In this document: positions 1 through 8,222 of the stretch, piece by piece
Layout: the number at the start of each line of letters is the position of its first letter
Position numbering within the stretch: the stretch's first letter is position 1
Source of the DNA: Pseudomonadales bacterium
Lineage (GTDB): Bacteria; Pseudomonadota; Gammaproteobacteria; Pseudomonadales; UBA7239
Assembly (NCBI GenBank): GCA_028280345.1
Contig: JANQLY010000011.1
Span: forward strand, 186,001-250,000
Direction: 5' to 3'
DNA length: 64,000 nt
Notes under the pieces: model-generated
Database searches by the model: none
What the model saw: the letters and a program-made list of their open reading frames with translations, nothing else
What the model was told of the DNA's origin: nothing
Program-made: the position numbers and the translations under genes

Positions 1-14
1 GTGCAAGCGCTGCT

Positions 15-875
15 TCATGCAGATTCGATTTCAGCCGGTTCCGGCGCTGTCATGCGCAGCAGATGGATCTGGCGGCTATCCGCGTTAAGTACACGAAAAC
101 GGTAATCGCTAATTGTGGCAATTTCGTTGCGCCGCGGTAAATGGCCGAATTCGCGCATCAGCAGACCGCCGATAGTATCGTACTCTTCATCATTGAGGCT
201 GGCGTCAAAAAAGCCGTTAAAGTCTTCAATCGGTGTCAGGGCCTTGATCAGGTAATCGCGTTGATTGAGCTTGCGGATAAAATTGTCGTTACCTTCAAAG
301 TCAGTTTCGTCCTCGATCTCGCCGACGATCTCTTCGAGAATATCCTCGATTGTCACGAGTCCCGATACGCCGCCGTATTCGTCCACAACAATGGCCATAT
401 GGTTACGGTTTTCACGAAACTCCCGCAGCAGGTCGTTGAGGCGCTTGGTCTCCGGAATAATATTGGCCGGGTGCAGCGCTGCGGATAAATCGAAAGTGTC
501 TGCACCGTTGGCAATTAGTGGCAACAGGCTTTTCGCCAGCAATATACCTTTGATGTCATCGACGGATTCCCCGATAACTGGAAAACGGGAGTGACCGCTA
601 TCTATAACGGACTGGAGAAACTGTTCCGGTTGTTCATCTTCCTTGACGACCACCATTTGCGGGCGCGGCACCATAATATCCCGAACCTGTATGTCTCCCA
701 CACCGAGAGCGCCTTCCATAATGCCGAGCACCTCGTTGTCGACGAGGTCATTCTCATTGGCTTCACGCAAAATTTCCCGCAGCTCATCGCTGTTTTTTGG
801 GCTTAAGCTGAAAACGCGGGTCAGTCGTTCAATCCAGGAACGTTCGTTATGACTATTGGGAACCTCGTCGTTCAT
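15..875 (-). CDS. corC: CorC/HlyC-type CBS-domain protein (YbeX)
   Basis: Cytoplasmic CBS-pair protein of 286 residues, close to the usual 290. Two CBS domains lie at about residues 65-120 (with DIMVPRPQM) and 130-190 (with VVDEYGGVSGLVT), followed by a CorC_HlyC C-terminal domain at about 205-280. The family is linked to Mg/Co efflux and, through its neighbours, to ribosome and membrane maintenance; its exact activity is debated. The start is the ATG at 875, because a longer reading would overlap ybeY by 71 bases. The protein matches the E. coli YbeX layout from this ATG. It follows phoH and ybeY in one minus-strand operon. In relatives the apolipoprotein N-acyltransferase gene lnt comes next, which here would lie beyond the window edge. 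Confidence 0.93.
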   Translation of the reverse strand: MNDEVPNSHNERSWIERLTRVFSLSPKNSDELREILREANENDLVDNEVLGIMEGALGVGDIQVRDIMVPRPQMVVVKEDEQPEQFLQSVIDSGHSRFPVIGESVDDIKGILLAKSLLPLIANGADTFDLSAALHPANIIPETKRLNDLLREFRENRNHMAIVVDEYGGVSGLVTIEDILEEIVGEIEDETDFEGNDNFIRKLNQRDYLIKALTPIEDFNGFFDASLNDEEYDTIGGLLMREFGHLPRRNEIATISDYRFRVLNADSRQIHLLRMTAPEPAEIESA

Positions 876-906
876 TGTGTTAGTAATACTCCGTATCCGT
901 AAAAGG

Positions 907-1359
907 TTAGTGGTAGGGATTATCGATGCCGAGCTGTTGCAACAGCTCGATTTCCAGTGCTTCCATCTCTTCGGCATCAGTGTCGTTGATATGGTCGTAG
1001 CCGATCAGGTGGAGAGTGCCGTGAATAACAATATGTGCCCAGTGCGAGTTGGTGCTTTTTTTCTGCTCCCTTGCTTCACGATTAACGACGTCCGCGCAGA
1101 TGACAAGGTCGCCCAGCAGAGGGAGATCAATATGCTCGGGCAGGTCAGAAGGGAATGACAGGATATTGGTGGCACCTTCCTTGTGTCGATAGGTATGGTT
1201 CAGTGTTGCGCTTTCCATGCTATCAACAATGCGAATACACAGTTCAGCATCAATATAGTTGCGGCTTTGCAGTGCGGTTTCACTCCAGCGCTGCAAAGCC
1301 TGTAAATCGGGAACGTCATCACTGTCGGAAGCGTTTTGGAAGTCCACGGTAATGGCCAT
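907..1359 (-). CDS. ybeY: Endoribonuclease YbeY (rRNA maturation factor)
   Basis: Zinc-dependent single-strand endoribonuclease that acts in 16S rRNA 3'-end maturation and ribosome quality control. At 150 residues it has normal length. The family signature HGTLHLIGYDH is intact, giving the three zinc-binding histidines H113, H117 and H123. It starts 18 bases after phoH and is followed after 31 bases by corC, the standard phoH-ybeY-corC operon. The ATG at 1359 gives the expected N-terminus. Confidence 0.96.
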   Translation of the reverse strand: MAITVDFQNASDSDDVPDLQALQRWSETALQSRNYIDAELCIRIVDSMESATLNHTYRHKEGATNILSFPSDLPEHIDLPLLGDLVICADVVNREAREQKKSTNSHWAHIVIHGTLHLIGYDHINDTDAEEMEALEIELLQQLGIDNPYH

Positions 1360-1377
1360 TATGAGTGAGAGAAAATG

Positions 1378-2565
1378 TTATTCATCGTTGTCGATTGACG
1401 GGCTGTCATAGTCCTCGTAGGCATCGACAATGCGCTGCACGAGTGGGTGGCGCACGACATCTTTCGAATTAAAGCGAGTGAAGTGGATGCCATCAACACT
1501 TTTTAGTACTTTGCACGCGTGTAATAGCCCCGACTCCGTGCCGCGGGGTAGATCGATCTGGGTTGTGTCACCGGTAATGACAGCTGTGGAGCCGAAACCA
1601 ATGCGGGTTAAGAACATTTTCATCTGCGCCACAGTGGTATTTTGGCTTTCATCAAGAATAATAAAAGCATTGTTGAGTGTGCGGCCGCGCATATAGGCGA
1701 GCGGAGCTACTTCAATAATATGCTTATCGAACATTTTGTTGACTGCGTCAAAGCCGAGCATCTCGTAAAGCGCATCGTAGAGCGGGCGCAGATACGGGTC
1801 GATCTTCTGCGCGAGATCGCCAGGTAAGAAACCGAGTTTTTCGCCCGCTTCGACCGCAGGGCGCACGAGCAGCAAACGTTCTACCTGTTCCTTTAGCAGG
1901 GCTTCTACAGCACAGGCAACTGCGAGGTAGGTTTTACCCGTACCGGCAGGGCCGATACCAAAAGAGATGTCGTGGTCGCGAATTGCTGCGACATAGCCTT
2001 TCTGGTTATTGCCGCGCGGTTTAACTGCATGGTTTTTGGTGCGGATAACCGGAATTGCCGCTACATTGTCATTGTCGCTTTGGTTGTCTTCCATCAGGCT
2101 TTCAATTCCTGCGCTTTGTAAATAGAGGTGGATTTTATCCGGTGTCAGTTCAACCGGACCGTCTGCTTCGGCGTAGAGGTTCTGCAACAGTACGCCGGCT
2201 TTTTCCGTGCCGGCGCGCGGTCCGTGCAGAGAAAAAACATTGCCGCGGTTGCGAATCTCGATATTCAAACGCCGCTCAATTTGTTTCAGGTGCTCGTTAA
2301 ACTGGCCACACAGATTCGCCAGACGCCGGGTATCGTCCGGTTCGAGAGTCAGGGTTTGACTGTTATTAAAACCGTTTTCCAGGTTGTTAGTAGATCCATC
2401 GCCATTAAGGGTCTTGTCGGAGCTGCTGGTGGTTGCTTCGGTTCCAGTGGAACTCTGGTTCTCCTGGCCAGCATTGAGGTCTGGTTGGTTGTGTTCCGGT
2501 TGATCGTTCAAGTTTGTTATTGGCCGCCCGCGGCGGTGTTTATGATGTTTCAAGGATATACCCAT
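1378..2565 (-). CDS. phoH: PhoH-like ATPase (YbeZ)
   Basis: PhoH-family P-loop NTPase that in other bacteria associates with YbeY, encoded directly downstream. The Walker A motif GPAGTGKT is at residues 205-212 and the Walker B ILDE at 303-306. The conserved family region begins near residue 71 (TLTLEPDD), so the first 70 residues are an extra low-complexity tail rich in Asn, Gln, Ser, Thr and Asp; the E. coli protein lacks most of it. The only clear start is the ATG at 2565, so the tail is probably translated. An internal start cannot be excluded, since no ATG was found just before residue 70. It lies 68 bases after miaB, so the four genes are probably cotranscribed. Confidence 0.93.
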   Translation of the reverse strand: MGISLKHHKHRRGRPITNLNDQPEHNQPDLNAGQENQSSTGTEATTSSSDKTLNGDGSTNNLENGFNNSQTLTLEPDDTRRLANLCGQFNEHLKQIERRLNIEIRNRGNVFSLHGPRAGTEKAGVLLQNLYAEADGPVELTPDKIHLYLQSAGIESLMEDNQSDNDNVAAIPVIRTKNHAVKPRGNNQKGYVAAIRDHDISFGIGPAGTGKTYLAVACAVEALLKEQVERLLLVRPAVEAGEKLGFLPGDLAQKIDPYLRPLYDALYEMLGFDAVNKMFDKHIIEVAPLAYMRGRTLNNAFIILDESQNTTVAQMKMFLTRIGFGSTAVITGDTTQIDLPRGTESGLLHACKVLKSVDGIHFTRFNSKDVVRHPLVQRIVDAYEDYDSPSIDNDE

Positions 2566-2633
2566 TTGTTACTTGAAAAAACCGTTTTTTCACGGGGAAG
2601 TGACCAATGGCATGACGAATTGACAGTGTGTTC

Positions 2634-3977
2634 TCAAACGCTTTTGACAGTGCCACGTAGCGAGTTAGGAAGTGCTTCGTCGATATGGACATCGACAAAC
2701 TGGCCAACAAGCGCGGTATCGTTGCTACGGAAATTAACCACGCGATTGTTTTCCGTACGGCCTTGCAATTGCCCTGGATCTTTTTTCGAAATACCGCTGA
2801 CAAGAATACGCTGCTCGGTACCTGCCATCTTGCGGGAGATATCCATCGCCTGTTGATTAATACGCTGCTGTAATAATTGCAGACGCTGTTTTTTTGTTTC
2901 TTCCGGGGTATCGTCGGGCAAGTCAGCCGCCGGTGTTCCAGGGCGTGGGCTATAAACGAAGCTGAACGAGTGGTCGAAGCCCACCTCGGCAATCAGTTTC
3001 ATCGTTGCGTTGAAATCCTGTTCGGTTTCGCCCGGAAAGCCGACAATAAAATCAGAAGAAATGGAAATTTCCGGTCGTATTTTGCGCAGCGCGCGAATTT
3101 TCGATTTGTACTCAAGCGCTGTGTGGCCGCGTTTCATCGCACTGAGAATACGATCCGAGCCACTTTGTACCGGCAGGTGTAAGTGGCTGACAAGCTCCGG
3201 AACTTCAGCGTAAATATCAACAAGTGATTGACTAAATTCGATTGGGTGGGAGGTGGTGTAACGAATACGATCAACACCGTCGATACGGGCCACATAGCTA
3301 ATCAGTTCAGCAAGATCTGCATGGCTGCCCTGATGTTCTCCGCGGTAGGCATTAACATTTTGACCGAGCAGGTTAATCTCACGCACGCCACTTGCGGCGA
3401 GATGAGCAACTTCTTCAAGCACGCTGTGCAAGGGGCGGCTCACTTCTTCGCCGCGGGTGTAGGGTACCACGCAGAAGGTGCAGTATTTGCTACAGCCTTC
3501 CATTACCGAAACAAATGCGGACACACCATCAGCTTCCGGTTGTGGCAGGTGGTCAAATTTTTCGATCTCGGGAAAGCTGATATCCACGAGGGTGGTTTTG
3601 CCGCCTGGTGTTGAGTGGCGCTGTTCAATCATTTCCGGTAAGCGATGCAGGGTCTGGGGTCCGAAGACAAGATCGACATAGGGCGCGCGTGCGGCAATCG
3701 CGTCACCTTCCTGGCTTGCGACACAGCCGCCGACACCGATAATGAGTTCCGGGTTGTCCTGCTTGAGATTTTTCCAGCGGCCTAGCTCGTGAAATACTTT
3801 TTCCTGGGCTTTTTCACGCACTGAACAGGTATTGAGCAGAATCACATCCGCTTCCACCGGATCATCGGTGAGTTCCAGAGCGTGGCTTGCGCCGAGCAAA
3901 TCACCCATGCGTGCCGAATCGTACTCATTCATCTGGCAGCCGTGGGTTTTGATATAGAGCTTTTTCGATTCGCTCAT
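2634..3977 (-). CDS. miaB: tRNA-2-methylthio-N6-dimethylallyladenosine synthase MiaB
   Basis: Radical-SAM methylthiotransferase that converts i6A37 to ms2i6A37 in tRNAs reading UNN codons. Of 447 residues, the N-terminal UPF0004 domain carries cluster cysteines C14, C51 and C85. The radical-SAM motif CSKYCTFC supplies C162, C166 and C169. A TRAM RNA-binding domain forms the last 70 or so residues (from about 380). The ATG at 3977 aligns with other MiaB proteins ([20 protein letters not shown]); the 13-residue upstream extension is unlikely. It is the first gene of the minus-strand miaB-phoH-ybeY-corC run. Confidence 0.97.
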   Translation of the reverse strand: MSESKKLYIKTHGCQMNEYDSARMGDLLGASHALELTDDPVEADVILLNTCSVREKAQEKVFHELGRWKNLKQDNPELIIGVGGCVASQEGDAIAARAPYVDLVFGPQTLHRLPEMIEQRHSTPGGKTTLVDISFPEIEKFDHLPQPEADGVSAFVSVMEGCSKYCTFCVVPYTRGEEVSRPLHSVLEEVAHLAASGVREINLLGQNVNAYRGEHQGSHADLAELISYVARIDGVDRIRYTTSHPIEFSQSLVDIYAEVPELVSHLHLPVQSGSDRILSAMKRGHTALEYKSKIRALRKIRPEISISSDFIVGFPGETEQDFNATMKLIAEVGFDHSFSFVYSPRPGTPAADLPDDTPEETKKQRLQLLQQRINQQAMDISRKMAGTEQRILVSGISKKDPGQLQGRTENNRVVNFRSNDTALVGQFVDVHIDEALPNSLRGTVKSV

Positions 3978-4092
3978 AGTCAGGGGTCTGAAAACTCTGA
4001 AGCAGGGGCGGCGCATTATAGCGAGATTTTACGCGGGGAAAAGCCGGATTTGTGCGCTTTTAAAGGTTTGTGGCAGGGTATAAGAAAAGCTG

Positions 4093-4120
4093 TTGAAAAA
4101 TCGCGATTTGACCCTATTAT
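4093..4120 (+). promoter_or_regulatory. Predicted sigma-70 promoter for the DUF1820 gene
   Basis: A -35 TTGAAA at 4093-4098 and a -10 TATTAT at 4115-4120 are separated by 16 bases, placing the transcription start about 35 bases before the ATG at 4162. It lies in the 184-base divergent gap between miaB and the DUF1820 gene. Assigned by eye only. Confidence 0.5.
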
Positions 4121-4161
4121 GAGTAACCACACTGTAGTATCCGGATTAACAGAGTTAAATC

Positions 4162-4488
4162 ATGCAAAACCCTATATATCGAGTGGTTTTTTATAACCAG
4201 AACCAGATCTATGAGCTTTACGTAAACCAGATTTACCAGAGTGATCTGTACGGGTTTATTGAGGTGGAGGAATACCAGTTTAACGAGCGTTCCGGCATGA
4301 TCGTGGATCCAAGTGAGGAGAAGCTCAAAAACGAGTTCAGCGACGTAAAACGCAGCTACATACCGATGCACTCGATTGTACGTATTGATGAAGTTGAAAA
4401 ACAGGGCGTCGGTAAAATCACCGAGGTCAAAGGTGACAAGATTCACCCAATACCCTTTCCAACGCCAGGGGCAAATAGCTCCGATTAG
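4162..4488 (+). CDS. DUF1820 family protein
   Basis: A 108-residue soluble protein recognised as DUF1820, a small family of conserved gammaproteobacterial proteins of unknown function. Typical features are the opening MQNPIYRVVFYNQ, the central YGFIEVEEYQF segment and the later MHSIVRIDEVEKQGVGKI. No signal peptide or membrane segment is seen. It is divergent from miaB, the arrangement also known from Pseudomonas, and precedes the PuuD-like gene by 88 bases. No function can be assigned. Confidence 0.85.
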   Translation: MQNPIYRVVFYNQNQIYELYVNQIYQSDLYGFIEVEEYQFNERSGMIVDPSEEKLKNEFSDVKRSYIPMHSIVRIDEVEKQGVGKITEVKGDKIHPIPFPTPGANSSD

Positions 4489-4576
4489 CCTGACTGCACG
4501 GGCAGTGGTAAAATACGGCTCGTTTTAAGTAGCCGTTTTTAAACGACTTTTCTATTTTGACCAATGGGAGGAAATT

Positions 4577-5227
4577 ATGGATTTTCATGACCTGGGGATG
4601 TTTTTATTCCGCTGGCTGCACGTGCTGTTCGGCATTGTCTGGATCGGCATGTTGTACTACTTCAACTTTGTACAGGGTGAGTATTTCAAGGAGGCAGAAG
4701 CGGATGCAAAAGCTGATGCGGTGAAAAAACTGGCGCCGCGTGCACTGTGGTGGTTTCGCTGGGGGGCGATGTTCACCTTCCTGACTGGTGCGGTACTGAC
4801 TTTGGGTTTGATTAAAGCTCAAAACGTCGATCTGTACATCGTCTTTGGTGCCACTATGGGTACCCTGATGTTCCTGAACGTGTGGCTGATTATCTGGCCG
4901 GCGCAGAAAATTGTTTGTGGTCTTGCTGAAGGTGATGCAGCTGCTGCAGCACCGAAAGCACTGCTTGCATCACGCACCAATGTACTGTTCTCCGCGCCGA
5001 TGCTGTTTGGCATGATTGCATCTCCGCATCTTCACGGAGGTAAGGGCGGCGCGCTGTTGGCTACCAACTACAGCGGCACAGCATTATGTCTTGCGCTGTT
5101 AGTCATTGCTGCACTCGAAGCCAATGCGATCTTCGGCAAAATTGGTCCGATGCAAACGGTTAAAGGTGTGATTCACTGCAGCCTTGCGTTAACCGTTGTC
5201 ATGTTCGCGATTGTCAGCTTTTTGTAA
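4577..5227 (+). CDS. Urate hydroxylase PuuD N-terminal-like membrane protein
   Basis: A 216-residue inner-membrane protein with about six hydrophobic segments (near residues 8-28, 60-80, 87-107, 130-147, 165-185 and 195-215). The opening (FLFRWLHVLFGIVWIGMLYY) and the WLIIWPAQK region resemble the Urate_ox_N domain of PuuD. PuuD oxidises urate and normally carries a C-terminal cytochrome c domain; here the reading frame stops before any such domain and no CxxCH is present. No purine catabolism genes are nearby, so a urate role is doubtful. A strong ribosome site (GGGAGG) precedes the ATG, and a clear terminator follows the stop. Confidence 0.72.
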   Translation: MDFHDLGMFLFRWLHVLFGIVWIGMLYYFNFVQGEYFKEAEADAKADAVKKLAPRALWWFRWGAMFTFLTGAVLTLGLIKAQNVDLYIVFGATMGTLMFLNVWLIIWPAQKIVCGLAEGDAAAAAPKALLASRTNVLFSAPMLFGMIASPHLHGGKGGALLATNYSGTALCLALLVIAALEANAIFGKIGPMQTVKGVIHCSLALTVVMFAIVSFL

Positions 5228-5247
5228 GTATTAGCGCAGTTTTTAAC

Positions 5248-5280
5248 AACCCGTCACTGCACTGCAGTGACGGGTTTTTT
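5248..5280 (+). terminator. Rho-independent terminator after the PuuD-like gene
   Basis: A perfect 13-bp stem (left arm 5248-5260, right arm 5264-5276) with a three-base loop runs into a six-T tract at 5275-5280. It starts 20 bases after the stop codon at 5227 and separates this unit from the convergent glycosyltransferase on minus. Confidence 0.93.
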
Positions 5281-5308
5281 ATTGTCTGCTGTTCAGATAT
5301 AAAAATAT

Positions 5309-6142
5309 TTATACCCATTTCCAGCCGTGCTTTTGAAAAAAGCGTGTGCCGGAACGGGCGAATTGTTGAATGTGCCACAATCCCTTGCGCGCGGAAAAAC
5401 CACCGAGGTGTTGAATATGCATGACCGGGTTATAGGCGACCTTGCCTTTTTGTGCGAGACGCAGCGATAAATCAAAGTCTTCAAAATAAAGGAAAAAACG
5501 CTCATCAAAGCCATCGACTTCGCGAAACGTGTTGGTGCGAATCAGCATACAGCAGCCGCTGATAATGGGTACATTTTTTTCCACCTGCTTGCTGTTGTAT
5601 AACTCCTGCATTTCGTAGTGGGCGAGTTTCTTGCTAAACGGCTTTTGTAAAAAGGTTGGCATAAAGCCGCGCATCCACAAATCAAACACACGCGGATAAC
5701 GCTTACACAAATACAACGGCTGACCGTTTTCGTTTTCTACGTGGGGCGCTACGGTCACGACATCCTGTTCCTGTTCAAGAAATGACAGGCCTTGCCAGAT
5801 AAAATCATCGCTGAGGATAACATCGGGGTTAAGTACAAGATGGTAGTCACTGTCGAGATGCTTGAGACAGAGATTGTGACCACCACCGTAGCCGAGATTC
5901 TTGCCCTTGCTGAGAGTGATAACCTCGCAGGTGGCAGCAGCACTAAATTTCTCAAGCGTGGATGCAATGGCGGTGAGGGTAGGGCCACCGGATTCATTGT
6001 CGATAAGGAATAGATCGCAACAGAGTTTGGGCCACTGCTGATGGGCAACGTCCAGAGCTGACTCCACTGAAGCGAGAGTTTGCTCAAGTACATCAATGCT
6101 GGTTTTGTAAGTGACAATGGAAATTGAAAGCTTCACACTCAA
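5309..6142 (-). CDS. Family 2 glycosyltransferase (rhamnosyltransferase-like)
   Basis: GT-A fold glycosyltransferase of about 275 residues, cytoplasmic or membrane-associated. It has the family 2 start (ISIVTYKTS), a nucleotide-sugar motif around LVLNPDVIL and the late FLYFEDFDLSLRL segment typical of rhamnosyl- and GlcNAc-transferases that build O-antigen or exopolysaccharide. The start is uncertain: a TTG at 6142 or a GTG at 6136, neither with a strong ribosome site. It is transcribed away from the sulfotransferase gene. The sugar and acceptor cannot be told from sequence. Confidence 0.85.
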   Translation of the reverse strand: MSVKLSISIVTYKTSIDVLEQTLASVESALDVAHQQWPKLCCDLFLIDNESGGPTLTAIASTLEKFSAAATCEVITLSKGKNLGYGGGHNLCLKHLDSDYHLVLNPDVILSDDFIWQGLSFLEQEQDVVTVAPHVENENGQPLYLCKRYPRVFDLWMRGFMPTFLQKPFSKKLAHYEMQELYNSKQVEKNVPIISGCCMLIRTNTFREVDGFDERFFLYFEDFDLSLRLAQKGKVAYNPVMHIQHLGGFSARKGLWHIQQFARSGTRFFQKHGWKWV

Positions 6143-6372
6143 CTCGTAGCGACATCTTGTTTTTGCTCATTATTCCGCAAGCCTGACAGAACTAATGACT
6201 ACGGATTGGCTACTACCTGTTACTCTGTACCAACAGTTTCCGATCGGGCTTAACCGGTATGGATTGACTGTAACAGGCGTACAGCGATTCCACAAGCAAG
6301 CAAAACAAGCCTTGTTTGCGTGCGGGCTGGCCGCTATCATGCGGGAACAATAAGTTAGAAGTCCATTTGATA
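6143..6372. promoter_or_regulatory. Divergent intergenic region with an inverted repeat
   Basis: This 230-base gap must hold the promoters for the minus-strand glycosyltransferase and the plus-strand sulfotransferase. A near-perfect inverted repeat (GCAAAACAAG, then CTTGTTTGC, at about 6299-6319) sits roughly 55 bases before the sulfotransferase ATG and could be an operator or a leader hairpin. No convincing -35/-10 pair was identified. Confidence 0.35.
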
Positions 6373-7122
6373 ATGTCTTTAAAAAGGCCTCAACGCGTGC
6401 TCGCTGTGCTCGGCATGCATCGCAGCGGTACCAGTTGTCTCACCGGTTCACTCCAGCAAGGGGGGCTATTTCTCGGTAAACACCACACTTGGAATGAATA
6501 CAATCGTAAGGGCAACCGGGAAAATCAGGATGTGGTTAATCTGCACGAGAATATCTTCAAGGCCAATGGCGCAAGCTGGGACAAGCCACGACGCAACAGC
6601 AGTTTTGTTGACCGTTTTATGCAGCGTTCAATGAAATGGCAAGTACGCCATTTTGATCGAGCCAAAGAAATCCTTGCCGAATATGCCCATGAAGCCTTGT
6701 GGGGCTTCAAGGACCCACGTGCGCTATTTTTGTTGCATGGCTGGAAAAAACTTGTGGCCGATATCGAGTATGTGGGGATTTTTCGTCACCCGATGGCGGT
6801 TGCCCAGTCGCTGAACAGTCGCCCCGCACTGCCCATCTCTATCGAGCAGGGGCTCAACATGTGGTATGCCTATAACTCGGAGTTGCTCAAACAGTATGAG
6901 CAACAGGCATTTCCGCTGTTTTGTTTTGACTGGCCCGAGGATGAGTTTCACAGCAAACTCAATACGCTGCACGAGGATTTGCAACTCGCACCGGTACCGG
7001 AAGGTGAGCGGTTTTATACGGCTGATTTGCATAATCAGAAGATTGCGGAACAGGCACAGTTACCGCAACATGTTGATGCACTTTATCAGCGCCTGTTACA
7101 GTTGCAGTACTCACCTGCATGA
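6373..7122 (+). CDS. Sulfotransferase family protein
   Basis: PAPS-dependent sulfotransferase-like protein of 249 residues. The 5'-phosphosulfate loop is GMHRSGTS at residues 14-21. The region VGIFRHPMAVAQSLNSR near residue 138 matches the 3'-phosphate-binding arginine/serine segment of the superfamily. The ATG at 6373 places the loop in the usual position; the longer upstream reading adds 19 unrelated residues. It is followed after 17 bases by the first of two paralogous glycosyltransferases, so a role in sulfating a glycan made by these enzymes is a reasonable inference. The acceptor is unknown. Confidence 0.85.
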   Translation: MSLKRPQRVLAVLGMHRSGTSCLTGSLQQGGLFLGKHHTWNEYNRKGNRENQDVVNLHENIFKANGASWDKPRRNSSFVDRFMQRSMKWQVRHFDRAKEILAEYAHEALWGFKDPRALFLLHGWKKLVADIEYVGIFRHPMAVAQSLNSRPALPISIEQGLNMWYAYNSELLKQYEQQAFPLFCFDWPEDEFHSKLNTLHEDLQLAPVPEGERFYTADLHNQKIAEQAQLPQHVDALYQRLLQLQYSPA

Positions 7123-7139
7123 TATGCATAAATTGAACC

Positions 7140-8222
7140 ATGAGTAACGACCAGGATAACAAACCCGAGTCGGGTACTGCGGCGAACCAGCCCACCCCGA
7201 AGAATATTCCGAATTCGCCGAAGCCGATTATGTGGTTTAACCCGGATAGCATGCCGGTTATGCCGGGTGTTGGTAAGACGGCCGAGTCCAGGCCACTGCT
7301 GTCGATAGTCGTGATGGTGTATAAGATGCCGGAGCAGGCGAAGAAGACCATTTATTCACTGTCGGCTCATCATCAACGCGGTGTTGATGAGGCGGATTAC
7401 GAGATTATTGTGATGGAGAACCCGTCTGATCGTATGCTCGGTCAGGAAGCTGCAGAGTCTATCGCAAACAATGTGCGTTATTTCTATTATGAGGAAACCC
7501 TGCCGACACCGGTTAACGCCATGAACTATGGTGCGCAACAGGCTCGCGGTGAATGGGTTGGTGTGATGATCGATGGCGCGCGTATGGTAACGCCGGGCAT
7601 GATTAACTATATTCTTGCGGCGCGCCGTCTCGGTGACGATGTGGTGATTGCTGTGCCGGGCTACCATCTGGGTAACAAGGTGCAGCAGGAGGCGATGCTC
7701 GAAGGTTACGACGAAAATGTCGAGGCGGAATTGCTGCAAAGTATTAGCTGGCCCGAAGATGGTTATCGCCTGTTTGAAATTGCCTGCCTCAGTGGTACCA
7801 GTGCCGGTGGTTACTTCAAACCAATAGGTGAATGTAACTGCTTTGGTATGCCAAAACATATCTGGAATAAGCTTGGTGGTTACGATCCCGGTTTTACTGA
7901 AACCGGTGGTGGCCAGTGTAATCTTGATTTGTATAAACGTGCGGTGGAATTGCCGGAAACGACACTTGTGACACTGCTCGGTGAGGGTTCGTTCCACCAG
8001 TTCCACGGCGGAATTACCACAGGTACCAAAGGTGAAGAGCGACTCAAGGCGATGCAGGATCACTTTAACCAATACACGGCGTTGCGTGGTGAGCCCTATA
8101 AGCCACCGTTAAAACGTTCGATCTATCTCGGTACCTTACCGGATTGTGCGCTTAAGTTCGTGCGTCATTCTGCGTCTGTAGTGATGAAAAACCACGGCTG
8201 GATTCCCAGGGATTTAAAATAA
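7140..8222 (+). CDS. Family 2 glycosyltransferase-like protein, tandem copy A
   Basis: A 360-residue protein with a GT-A start at about residue 54 (LLSIVVMVYKMPEQAKKTI) after a Pro/Asn-rich N-terminal tail. VGVMIDGARMVTPG at 140-153 occupies the place of the usual metal-binding DxD. The C-terminal half carries GYHLG (174-178) and an unusual SFHQFHGG motif at 284-291, both shared with copy B. No membrane span is evident. It follows the sulfotransferase by 17 bases and overlaps copy B by one base (TAATG), so the three genes are probably one operon. The donor sugar and acceptor are unknown, and activity is inferred from fold only. Confidence 0.82.
   Translation: MSNDQDNKPESGTAANQPTPKNIPNSPKPIMWFNPDSMPVMPGVGKTAESRPLLSIVVMVYKMPEQAKKTIYSLSAHHQRGVDEADYEIIVMENPSDRMLGQEAAESIANNVRYFYYEETLPTPVNAMNYGAQQARGEWVGVMIDGARMVTPGMINYILAARRLGDDVVIAVPGYHLGNKVQQEAMLEGYDENVEAELLQSISWPEDGYRLFEIACLSGTSAGGYFKPIGECNCFGMPKHIWNKLGGYDPGFTETGGGQCNLDLYKRAVELPETTLVTLLGEGSFHQFHGGITTGTKGEERLKAMQDHFNQYTALRGEPYKPPLKRSIYLGTLPDCALKFVRHSASVVMKNHGWIPRDLK

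Noticed and set aside
2128..2856. 242-residue open frame opposite phoH and miaB
   Set aside because: It is antisense to two well supported genes, spans their junction and shows no family pattern.
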